Below, piece by piece: positions 1-5,988 of a stretch of DNA of 8,940 nt; position 1 is the stretch's first letter; every line of letters starts with the position of its first letter. Both the position numbers and the translations under genes were made by a program. The notes below the pieces were generated by a model, which was not told the DNA's origin, did no database searches, and worked only from the letters and a program-made list of their open reading frames with translations. The DNA comes from UBA9715 sp045614225 (GTDB taxonomy: Bacteria; Actinomycetota; Coriobacteriia; Coriobacteriales; Eggerthellaceae). The stretch covers positions 1 through 8,940 of the forward strand of contig JAZLCO010000126.1 in NCBI GenBank assembly GCA_045614225.1. Reading direction: 5' to 3'.

Positions 1-152
1 CCGAAGTCGACCTGGTTCGAGCCGAAACTCCGCTCAGGCTTGTTCATCCACAAGATTTAGAACACCATCTTTTGCTCGAGGACTCGCGGGCCTCACCTAC
101 AGCAACTCAGCTTGCCTATGCATTTTTCAAAACAGTGCTTCGCAAGCGGTGA
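1..152 (+). CDS. 3' end of an unidentified gene (partial)
   Basis: An open frame enters from the left edge and runs without a stop from base 3 to the TGA at 150-152, giving 49 codons of a C-terminus. Its end contains HPQDLEHHLLLEDSRASPTA followed by a short helical tail ending VLRKR. The main evidence that this frame was really coding is a diverged second copy on the other strand (about 105-217). Between the copies there is one three-base, frame-preserving indel (LRLVH against LSLH) and one synonymous GAC/GAT change, as expected for protein-level divergence. The pattern 'acidic-Asp-Ser-Arg-x-Ser-Pro' followed by a terminal helix loosely resembles the tail of LysR-type regulator effector domains, but 49 residues are too few to name a family. 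No transcription terminator is evident after the stop. Confidence 0.5.
   Translation, partial: EVDLVRAETPLRLVHPQDLEHHLLLEDSRASPTATQLAYAFFKTVLRKR
33..97 (+). repeat. Left arm of an imperfect inverted repeat
   Basis: This arm pairs with 148-211 on the other strand. The perfect core is 16 bases, TTCATCCACAAGATTT at 43-58, whose reverse complement is at 189-204. A second block, 74-97, matches the reverse complement of 148-171 at 21 of 24 positions. The 59-73 / 172-188 interval between the blocks is poorly conserved and differs by 2 nt in length. The match follows a reading frame, so I read it as duplicated coding sequence rather than as transposon ends or a functional hairpin. Confidence 0.75.
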
Positions 153-217
153 GATCCGCGAATCCTCGAGCATTTAACAAATCCCTTCAAATCTTGTGGA
201 TGAAGGCTGAGGGGCTT
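105..217 (-). pseudogene. Broken inverted copy of the neighbouring gene tail
   Basis: Read on the minus strand from 217, this stretch gives KPLSLHPQDLKG, matching PLRLVHPQDLE of the 1-152 frame. It then loses frame. Two extra bases between the HPQDL block and the LEDSR block (23 nt against 21 nt in the other copy) push the second half into another frame, where 170-123 reads LEDSRISPLAKHCFEK, matching LEDSRASPTATQ of the intact copy. Nothing upstream of 217 on this strand continues the gene, because the methyltransferase-like gene ends at 241. The remnant is therefore a truncated, frameshifted fragment, probably left by an inverted duplication or by recombination between two paralogous neighbours that faced each other. 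It occupies nearly all of the gap between the two flanking gene ends. Confidence 0.5.
148..211 (-). repeat. Right arm of the imperfect inverted repeat
   Basis: This is the partner of the arm at 33-97, with a 50-bp spacer between the arms. It contains the 16-base core complement at 189-204 and the CTCGAGGATTCGCGG block near 156-170. It is the diverged copy: it carries a 3-nt deletion and a 2-nt insertion relative to the intact frame. No target-site duplication or transposase is visible around the pair. Confidence 0.75.
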
Positions 218-240
218 TATGCGGCAATTCGCGCTGTTGG

Positions 241-1035
241 CTATTTCCGAGCGATTACGATGACGTTGTCGGCATCTGCGAACTCGTCGGTTGCGCATGG
301 GAAGACGTCGACCCGATTGAATATCGATTGCAAGAGTGCGACCTGCTCATGCAAAAAGCGGGCATCGGGGCCTTCCAACGGCGAAACAATGTTGGTCAGG
401 TAAAGGCCACCGGGGGCAAGGCGCGCATGCACAGCCCGGATGAACTCTTCGGTCGTGAGGTGCGAAGGCGGCGTACCTGCGTCGAACACGTCGTTCACGA
501 TTGCATCGTAGAGAGATCCCGGCTGCTGTAGGTGCTCAAGCGCATCTGCGCAGATCAAGCGCAAGCGGCCCGTCGCTTCGGTGTCGTACTCCTCGATGAG
601 GCGGTCGAGGAAGAAATACCTGCGTGCAATCGACGTGATTGCCGGGTCGATTTCCACAGCGTCCACTATGACGTCGGGGTAATGCGCGATGAGATGCTCG
701 GGATAGTCGTATCCCCCGCAGCCAAGCACGCACACGTGCTCGATTGACTTACCCAATTCGAACATCATGTCGTAACGCTTCAGGTATTCGAACACGAGCT
801 CGGTGTAATCGTCATCGACATAGGTGCCCGACTGCACGATGCCGCCCACTTCGAGCAGGCGAACGCTTCGGCCTTCATCGCCAGACACCTGATAGACACG
901 GGTTTTCCCGAACATCGTGTCGAAATGCAGATACGTACCCGAAAAGAACCTGTTTCGAATTGCAACAACAGCCAATGCGAGCGCCGTCGCACCCGCCGCG
1001 GTAATCGCCATCGTTTTAAGAACACGTCGTTGCAT
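241..1035 (-). CDS. Membrane-anchored spermidine-synthase-like protein
   Basis: This 264-residue protein has a spermidine-synthase/class-I methyltransferase fold. Residues 1-8 are basic and 9-27 form one hydrophobic helix, so the catalytic domain is probably tethered to the membrane. Which side it faces is not certain, though SAM-type chemistry points to the cytoplasm. A beta-strand lead-in (about 34-75) precedes the nucleotide-binding motif VLGCGGYDYPEHL (103-115). The acidic loop EID is at 128-130, ADALEHL at 163-169, and NDVFDAGTPPSHLTTEEF at 181-198, the layout of spermidine synthases. The catalytic loop of true spermidine synthases, typically DSSDP-like, is here NDVFDAG, so the polyamine product is doubtful. 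Such divergent members are usually annotated only as spermidine-synthase-like or methyltransferase. There is no clear Shine-Dalgarno before ATG 1035, and a -10-like TATCAT lies six bases upstream, which suggests leaderless translation. The gene is divergent from the ligase/hydrolase fusion. Confidence 0.85.
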   Translation of the reverse strand: MQRRVLKTMAITAAGATALALAVVAIRNRFFSGTYLHFDTMFGKTRVYQVSGDEGRSVRLLEVGGIVQSGTYVDDDYTELVFEYLKRYDMMFELGKSIEHVCVLGCGGYDYPEHLIAHYPDVIVDAVEIDPAITSIARRYFFLDRLIEEYDTEATGRLRLICADALEHLQQPGSLYDAIVNDVFDAGTPPSHLTTEEFIRAVHARLAPGGLYLTNIVSPLEGPDARFLHEQVALLQSIFNRVDVFPCATDEFADADNVIVIARK

Positions 1036-1041
1036 GTCTTT

Positions 1042-1070
1042 ATGATATAGGAGAGAAATGTTGCTGGCAT
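1042..1070 (-). promoter_or_regulatory. Candidate leaderless promoter for the leftward gene
   Basis: On the minus strand, ATGCCA (1070-1065, four of six matches to TTGACA) is followed after 17 bases by TATCAT (1047-1042, five of six matches to TATAAT). Six bases, AAAGAC, then lead to the ATG at 1035-1033. A start site at normal spacing would fall on or next to the A of that ATG, giving an mRNA without a 5' leader. This agrees with the missing ribosome-binding site. It is a motif-level prediction only. Confidence 0.35.
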
Positions 1071-1107
1071 TCAGAAGCTCGTATAGTCAAAATCAACCAC
1101 GAACATT

Positions 1108-1133
1108 TTGAAGCTGCCCAGAGCGGGTACAAT
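1108..1133 (+). promoter_or_regulatory. Candidate promoter for the ligase/hydrolase gene
   Basis: TACAAT at 1128-1133 matches the -10 consensus at five of six positions. TTGAAG at 1108-1113 looks like a -35 but sits only 14 bases away, shorter than the usual 16-18, so the -35 assignment is weak. Transcription would begin near 1140, about 28 bases before the ATG at 1168. A second, weaker pair (TTGCTG 1061-1066, TATAGT 1082-1087, spacer 15) lies further upstream. Confidence 0.35.
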
Positions 1134-1137
1134 AACG

Positions 1138-1154
1138 CCTAGAAAACACCTAGG
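1138..1154. promoter_or_regulatory. Inverted repeat CCTAG-N7-CTAGG at the predicted start site
   Basis: CCTAG (1138-1142) and CTAGG (1150-1154) form a perfect 5-bp inverted repeat separated by seven bases, AAAACAC. It begins at the predicted transcription start of the ligase/hydrolase gene, so it could be an operator for a dimeric repressor or a small 5' hairpin just upstream of the ribosome-binding site. The arms are short and chance occurrence is not excluded. Confidence 0.3.
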
Positions 1155-1167
1155 AATAAGAGGATTC

Positions 1168-3183
1168 ATGGCTGAAACTACCAACGAGACGAACTACCAC
1201 GATATCAACCGACAAAACATGGTCGCCTATTTCGAGAAGGGCGACAAATACACGCGCTCGCTCGGTTTCGAGCTCGAACACATCATCCTGCGCGCGGGCA
1301 CAGGAGAAAAGGTGTCGTATTCAGAACCGGGCGGCATACGCGACGTGCTCGTCAAGCTCTCCGAGAAATACGACCGGGTGCTCTACGACGGCGATGACAT
1401 CATCGGATGCGAAAGCCCAAAGGAAGTCGTGACGATCGAGCCCGCTGGTCAAATCGAAGTCTCACTCGGGCCGTGCTTGTCGGTTTTCGAAGTCGAGCGG
1501 ATCTACCTCGGTTTCCGCAGCAAACTCGATCCCATTCTCGAGGAATTCGGGCTCGTGACGCCCATGCTCGGCTATAACCCTGCAGCCAAGGTCGACGACC
1601 TCGAGCTCATCCCGAAATACCGTTACCAATGCATGACGAAGTTCCTCGGCGCCCAAGCGCACGAGGGAATCTGCATGATGCGCGGTACCGGTTCGTTGCA
1701 GGTTTCGATAGACTTCCGCAATGAGACAGATGCGCTGCGCAAGCTGCGCACCGCCGAGATGATCGCGCCCATCCTTTCGCTCATCTGCGACAACTCGCCT
1801 ATTTTCGAGGCTGAGGAACGGAAGTCCAAGCTCGTTCGCACCGCCGTCTGGGCCGGCATGAAACAAGACCGCGTTGGCACGGTGCCGGGCTCGCTCTCGA
1901 AAGACTTCTCGTTTGCCGACTACGCCGATTACATCATGACCCGCGAGGCAATTCTCGTACCCGATGCCGATGCGGCGGAGGGATGGCGCTATGTAGCCAA
2001 CCAGACGTTCGACGAGCTGTATGCAAACCGCGAGATGACGAAGGCCGAAATCGAACACGCGCTTTCTATGGTGTGGCCCGACGCGCGTCTGAAGAACTTT
2101 GTCGAGATTCGTCCCGCCGACGCCATGCCGATTGAGTACGCACTCGCCTACGTCGTGCTCGTGCGGGCGCTGTTCTACAACGACCGCAACCTCGGCGTGC
2201 TCGAATCGCTCCTTGCCAATGTCTCGGAAGACGACGTGAACGCCGCCAAGGAAGCGCTCATGGAAAAGGGCTATGGCGCTGAAATATACGGCCGTTCGGT
2301 CGAGTTCTGGGCCGACATGCTCATGGTGCTCGCTTCGGGAAGCCTCGAGGAAGGCGAAGCCATTTACCTCGAGCCGCTCGCTTCGATGGTGAGATACCGT
2401 ACGACGCTTGCCGACATCTGGATCGGTCTCATGGAGAAGCGCATGGGCGTTGCAACGCCGCCGCCGGGCGCTCCCGTCATCGGGGTCGTGCCCCGATACG
2501 ACTTCGAGTGGACGGGCCTGGCAATCGGCGACGGCTACCTGAGCGGGCTGCTCGAAGCCGGCGGCATCCCCATCGTGCTTCCCACCACTGACGACCCCGC
2601 GACCATCAAGCGCCTCATCGCATCATGCGACGGTTTCCTCGTTCCCGGTGGCCAGGATATCGATCCGAGCCGCTACGGCAAACGCCGCAAGCCGCACACC
2701 CATCGATCCGCTACGGCGCGCGACAAGATGGAAGATGCGCTCATCAGGGCGGTCGTCGAGGCTGACAAGCCCCTGCTCGGCGTGTGCCGCGGCATGCAAT
2801 CCCTCAACGTTGCGCTCGGCGGCACGCTCCATCAGGACATCCATGCCGACCATTCACCCGATTCCCTTCCCCACGTGCAAGGGCGTCCGTTCGATGTGCC
2901 CGCGCACATGGTCGAAGTCGTGGAAGGCTCGAAGCTCGCCGAATGCGTACACGCGCTGCGATTGGGTGTGAACACCATCCATCATCAGAGCGTCGCTGAA
3001 CTGGGCGAAGGGCTCGTGGTGAGCGCTGTCTCACCCGACGATGGGGTCATCGAAGGCATAGAGATGCCCGGCAAACGCTTCATCGTGGGCGTTCAGTGGC
3101 ATCCCGAGCATATGTGGCGCAGCCGGCCTCATTCCAAGGACCTCTTCGGTGCCTTCGTGAAAGCAGCAGCTGAAAAGCAGTAG
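1168..3183 (+). CDS. Glutamate-cysteine-ligase-like / peptidase C26 fusion
   Basis: This is a two-domain protein of 671 residues. Residues about 15-395 are a GCS2-type glutamate-cysteine ligase domain, which makes gamma-glutamyl bonds using ATP. Its motifs are GFELEH (33-38), EPAGQIEVSLGP (91-102), GTGSLQVSIDF (173-183) and FVEIRPAD (311-318). A short linker, GVATPPPGAPVIG, leads to a peptidase C26/gamma-glutamyl hydrolase domain (about 437-671). It has VPGGQDIDPSRYG (492-504), the nucleophile elbow GVCRGMQ with Cys540, and VQWHPEH with His645 and Glu647, so the catalytic triad is intact. Family knowledge says the first domain builds and the second cuts gamma-glutamyl amides. The true substrate could be cysteine or another amine. 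The frame is open to a TTG at 1108, but the ATG at 1168 is preferred because AAGAGGA (1158-1164) precedes it and conserved sequence starts soon after. The protein is probably cytoplasmic. The downstream membrane-protein gene is probably co-transcribed. Confidence 0.9.
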   Translation: MAETTNETNYHDINRQNMVAYFEKGDKYTRSLGFELEHIILRAGTGEKVSYSEPGGIRDVLVKLSEKYDRVLYDGDDIIGCESPKEVVTIEPAGQIEVSLGPCLSVFEVERIYLGFRSKLDPILEEFGLVTPMLGYNPAAKVDDLELIPKYRYQCMTKFLGAQAHEGICMMRGTGSLQVSIDFRNETDALRKLRTAEMIAPILSLICDNSPIFEAEERKSKLVRTAVWAGMKQDRVGTVPGSLSKDFSFADYADYIMTREAILVPDADAAEGWRYVANQTFDELYANREMTKAEIEHALSMVWPDARLKNFVEIRPADAMPIEYALAYVVLVRALFYNDRNLGVLESLLANVSEDDVNAAKEALMEKGYGAEIYGRSVEFWADMLMVLASGSLEEGEAIYLEPLASMVRYRTTLADIWIGLMEKRMGVATPPPGAPVIGVVPRYDFEWTGLAIGDGYLSGLLEAGGIPIVLPTTDDPATIKRLIASCDGFLVPGGQDIDPSRYGKRRKPHTHRSATARDKMEDALIRAVVEADKPLLGVCRGMQSLNVALGGTLHQDIHADHSPDSLPHVQGRPFDVPAHMVEVVEGSKLAECVHALRLGVNTIHHQSVAELGEGLVVSAVSPDDGVIEGIEMPGKRFIVGVQWHPEHMWRSRPHSKDLFGAFVKAAAEKQ

Positions 3184-3217
3184 AATAGGCTCGGCATTCA
3201 GCATTGGCCTGATCTTC

Positions 3218-3223
3218 AGGAGG
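3218..3223 (+). promoter_or_regulatory. Strong ribosome-binding site
   Basis: AGGAGG lies six bases before the ATG at 3230. It is the only full-consensus Shine-Dalgarno sequence among the gene starts in this window, and it fixes the start of the 184-residue membrane protein. The 46-bp gap from the preceding stop contains no convincing promoter or terminator, which favours read-through from the ligase/hydrolase gene. Confidence 0.75.
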
Positions 3224-3229
3224 GGCATT

Positions 3230-3784
3230 ATGGCGGGGAAATTCGACAACGTTCCGCAAAGCGTCCGCGAAGCTATCTCAATTGCGCTGTTCGTCGGCGC
3301 CATTTCAGCAACGGCAGCTGCGTTGCTGCACCAACCGCTCTTCATTCTGGGCGGCCTTCTGCTGTTCGCAATCGCCTATTTCGTGCGCATCAGGCCCCAG
3401 CTCCAACAAGAATACCTGGAGCAAGAGGAATACAACAAGAAGTACTCAGCTGACGACTCGTACCAACCCATCCTCGACCGTTTCGATGAGACGGAAGACG
3501 ACGATGCACTCATCGACGCCTACCAAGCATGGAAGATGGGACCCTACGATAACGAAGTGAAGCTCCGCTTCCTGCAGACTGCCATTCTCGCGCTCATCGA
3601 TGCTGGGAAGATCTATCGCGTCGAGGAGCTCATGTCGGAGGTCGAAACCCTCGCGGCTGAAGAGGGCTTGAGCGATCGGTTCCAGACGTTCCGCGCCCAA
3701 TGCGACCGCAGCATTGCCGAAATCGCCCAACAAAGGCTTGCGCCTGCTGTTGAGGAATCTTCAGAAGAAGCGGAAGAAGCGTAA
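3230..3784 (+). CDS. Two-helix membrane protein of unknown function
   Basis: This 184-residue protein belongs to no family I recognise. An amphipathic start (1-13) is followed by two hydrophobic helices at about 14-33 and 36-54, separated by a very short turn, which makes a membrane hairpin. The remainder is soluble and highly acidic. A Gln/Glu-rich helix (56-70, QLQQEYLEQEEYNKKY) leads to DETEDDDALIDAYQAW (86-101). Helical repeats follow (108-168) that look like a degenerate tetratricopeptide-type arrangement (FLQTAILALIDAGKIYRVEEL), and the tail ends EESSEEAEEA. With a positively charged RIRP after helix 2, both ends are predicted cytoplasmic. The start is set by AGGAGG. It lies 46 bp downstream of the ligase/hydrolase gene on the same strand, so a membrane-docking or scaffolding role near that enzyme is possible but unproven. 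Confidence 0.8.
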   Translation: MAGKFDNVPQSVREAISIALFVGAISATAAALLHQPLFILGGLLLFAIAYFVRIRPQLQQEYLEQEEYNKKYSADDSYQPILDRFDETEDDDALIDAYQAWKMGPYDNEVKLRFLQTAILALIDAGKIYRVEELMSEVETLAAEEGLSDRFQTFRAQCDRSIAEIAQQRLAPAVEESSEEAEEA

Positions 3785-3789
3785 GCTTC
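3776..3789. terminator. Small hairpin between convergent genes (weak)
   Basis: GAAGC-GTAA-GCTTC forms a 5-bp stem with a GNRA-type tetraloop spanning the stop codon at 3782-3784. It is the only stem I find in the 25-bp gap between two convergent genes. On the + side it lacks a T-tract. On the - side it is followed by a modestly pyrimidine-rich run (TTCCGCTTCTTC). It could limit read-through in both directions, but it is short for an intrinsic terminator. Confidence 0.25.
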
Positions 3790-3809
3790 AAACCTACCCG
3801 ACAATCCGC

Positions 3810-5981
3810 CTATTCCTGAGCCGCCCACTTGCTGCCGGTGGCCTGCCAGTTGTCTGTATTCAGCGGATCGCCCGTGATCTCGTATTCGACGATTTCCTGG
3901 TCATGCCATCCGTCGTTCGTCGTTGCGAAATAGGGACGTGCGCGCGAATTGTCTTCCCCATCGACCTCGAACATCGTCGGGCCGTATGCCGTCGCATCAC
4001 CACCGGCCGCAGCCATGATAGTCGCCTGCAAGTCGAAATGCCCCACGGCAGCTTGTGACGCTTTGATAGGCGCGCTCGCTTCTTCGTGCGATTGAGCTGG
4101 CTTCACGAGCATTATGGGAACACTCGGTTCTTCGAGTGGATCAAGCGTCGAGAACCACGTGCCATGATCGGCTGTGATGATGATCGTCGCATCATCGTAC
4201 ACATCAAGCTCCTTCATGCGGCGCAGGTAATCGTCGACGATATAAAGCGACCCTTTCGCCTGTGCATCGATATCGGAGTTGTCGAGCCCCACGTCTTCCG
4301 CCAGCTCATTCATGCTGAACGGCTCATGTGGACCGATGAGGTGGATGAAGCGGAACGCGCCACGCGCATCGCTTTGCTCGATCGTGAGACCGAAACGCTG
4401 CAGTCGCTTGAAGTACTGTGCGTCGTTCATAAGGTACGTCGTCTCGGACGGATCGGCCTCGGGATCATACGCCACCATCGCCAAGTTGATTTCATCGGTG
4501 TAGAACCAAAGGGGCGGCTTGAGCAACCACGGCACATCGCGGTAGAGCGCGCACTTCGCAAGAGCGAACCACGTGCCCACGAAGTCCATCGACGAGGTGT
4601 CGGCTGCATGCAAATTCACCGTGCAACGCGCGATGTCGCCTGCATCCTCACCCGAAAGGTATTCCAAGTTCAGCGAGTCGGAGTACAAACCGATTGAGTA
4701 GTCTTGCGCATACAAGTCTTGCAGGAACGACGACCTGAGGTATCGCTCCGTCAGGTAAGTCGAGAATTTCTCGCCCGGACGAGGAACCTGGCCGGTCAAC
4801 ATGCAGGGGACCGCGTAGCGTGTCGGAATCATCGACCCTGAAGCGTTTTTGAACCATGTGAAACCACTCATCTCGTCGAGCAACGACGGATCATCGGTCA
4901 CAAGTTTCTCGAGCTGCGCCGTATCGAACGTGTCGAGCACGAAAACGACGATGTTGTCTTGAGCTGAAACCTCAAACAACCCATCTTCCATCGGGGTTGG
5001 CGAACCAGCGGCAGCCGCATGGGCATGAAGGCCATCGTCGCCAACCTGAGCCTTCTCAGCAGGTGCAACGAGCAAGCTCGCCGTGCCCACGGCCTGTACG
5101 AGCACAAGCGCACAAGCAAGAAGGCACGCACCGCCAACAGCACGTTTCGGCCTCATGTGACCGTATCCCATCACACCAACGAGAATGGCAAGCCATACGA
5201 TCGTCGAAACGACTGTAATGGGAGTAAACGACGCCCAGTCGATGGCCCTACCATCAGCAGGCGGCAACCCGACATTCATGAACAGCGCCTGCACATATGC
5301 CCCAAGAGCGAGCGCGAACAAGAGCAAGACTACAAGACCGAACGGTCTTCCCCGCAGAAGCGAGACGAGCAAAGCAACTGCAACCGCAAGTACAACGCCT
5401 ACGACGATCAGGAGCAGCGCAACATCGGTCGCCGAATAGACGAGGCTGCCCGCAGATGCGGCAACGATCTCGAGCGGAGCAAGCACGAACAATGTGACCG
5501 ATGCAAAAAGGCAGATTGCAAGCGCAATGACAAAGCGCTTCTTCCACGACATTGCACCAAGTCCAGCGTCTCCCTGCAAAAAAGACGAAAAGGCGGCTTT
5601 TGCACTTCGCGCCTCTTTCGATGAGTCACGTTTAGAGGCAGCCTCATCATCAGTTGTCGGTAGAACCTCAACCAACGATGGCTCTAATGGCTGCCCATAC
5701 GAAACCACAACCCGACGCACATCGGGCTCATGTTGCTTTCGGGCATCTTCATCTATGTCGAGCAGCTGGTAGACAATTCGGCGGCCACGCCTGAAAGCCA
5801 CGCCTGCAACAGCCGAGAGCGCAACGGCTACACCGGCGAGCGCCTGAATTGTATACGTCATGACCGAGGGATCAACGTATGCCCACGCTATTGCCGCCCA
5901 TGCGAGGTTGACCGCACTAGCGCAAACCACTGCGTACAATGCGAGCAAAGCAAAGGACTTGAGACGTACGTTTTCCAACAT
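3810..5981 (-). CDS. Membrane sulfatase-fold (LTA-synthase-like) transferase
   Basis: This 723-residue polytopic enzyme belongs to the alkaline phosphatase/sulfatase superfamily. Seven hydrophobic helices (about 9-36, 41-63, 150-172, 181-208, 213-235, 253-274, 281-305) are followed by a catalytic domain (about 340-685) predicted outside the membrane. Metal and catalytic sites are visible: VFVLDTFDT (D350, D353), a nucleophile-type Thr387 in IPTRYAVPCMLTG, His552 in GPHEPF, and D605-H606 in ITADHGTW. Family members transfer phosphoglycerol or phosphoethanolamine or hydrolyse sulfate esters. A Thr at the nucleophile position favours phospho-group transfer over formylglycine sulfatase chemistry. 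A charged loop of about 85 residues between helices 2 and 3 is unusual. The frame stays open upstream to 6104, but that would overlap the preceding gene. ATG 5981 leaves a 7-nt gap and has AGG six bases upstream. ATG 6002, preceded by GGTGAT, is the alternative. It is the last gene of the operon. Confidence 0.85.
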   Translation of the reverse strand: MLENVRLKSFALLALYAVVCASAVNLAWAAIAWAYVDPSVMTYTIQALAGVAVALSAVAGVAFRRGRRIVYQLLDIDEDARKQHEPDVRRVVVSYGQPLEPSLVEVLPTTDDEAASKRDSSKEARSAKAAFSSFLQGDAGLGAMSWKKRFVIALAICLFASVTLFVLAPLEIVAASAGSLVYSATDVALLLIVVGVVLAVAVALLVSLLRGRPFGLVVLLLFALALGAYVQALFMNVGLPPADGRAIDWASFTPITVVSTIVWLAILVGVMGYGHMRPKRAVGGACLLACALVLVQAVGTASLLVAPAEKAQVGDDGLHAHAAAAGSPTPMEDGLFEVSAQDNIVVFVLDTFDTAQLEKLVTDDPSLLDEMSGFTWFKNASGSMIPTRYAVPCMLTGQVPRPGEKFSTYLTERYLRSSFLQDLYAQDYSIGLYSDSLNLEYLSGEDAGDIARCTVNLHAADTSSMDFVGTWFALAKCALYRDVPWLLKPPLWFYTDEINLAMVAYDPEADPSETTYLMNDAQYFKRLQRFGLTIEQSDARGAFRFIHLIGPHEPFSMNELAEDVGLDNSDIDAQAKGSLYIVDDYLRRMKELDVYDDATIIITADHGTWFSTLDPLEEPSVPIMLVKPAQSHEEASAPIKASQAAVGHFDLQATIMAAAGGDATAYGPTMFEVDGEDNSRARPYFATTNDGWHDQEIVEYEITGDPLNTDNWQATGSKWAAQE

Positions 5982-5988
5982 GCCGAAC

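Noticed and set aside
184..206. CCTTCA-N11-TGAAGG stem as a terminator for the leftward gene
   Set aside because: It has only six base pairs with an 11-base loop and no solid T-tract after it on the minus strand. It lies within the duplicated fragment, so it may be incidental.
33..211. The inverted repeat taken as the ends of a miniature transposon or as a functional RNA hairpin
   Set aside because: Similarity follows a reading frame with a codon-sized indel, the central part of each arm is diverged, and no flanking target duplication is seen. Duplicated coding sequence explains it better.
1058..1111. A 17-codon reading frame with AGGAG four bases upstream, in the divergent region before the ligase/hydrolase
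   Set aside because: It would need a promoter upstream of 1058, which I cannot support. It ends before the better -10 at 1128, and its composition (no Cys run, no repeated codon) does not suggest an attenuator. It is probably chance.
1108..1167. A 20-residue N-terminal extension of the ligase from a TTG codon
   Set aside because: The extension overlaps the best -10 sequence and the inverted repeat and has no ribosome-binding site, while the ATG at 1168 has one and sits just before conserved sequence.
1462..2058. A 198-codon open frame on the - strand
   Set aside because: It lies wholly inside the ligase domain, whose conserved motifs are on the + strand. The frame stays open because of codon bias in the real gene.
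4086..4697. A 203-codon open frame on the + strand
   Set aside because: It is antisense to the catalytic domain of the sulfatase-fold enzyme, where the ADHG, GPHEPF and PTRY motifs lie on the minus strand. It has no domain of its own.
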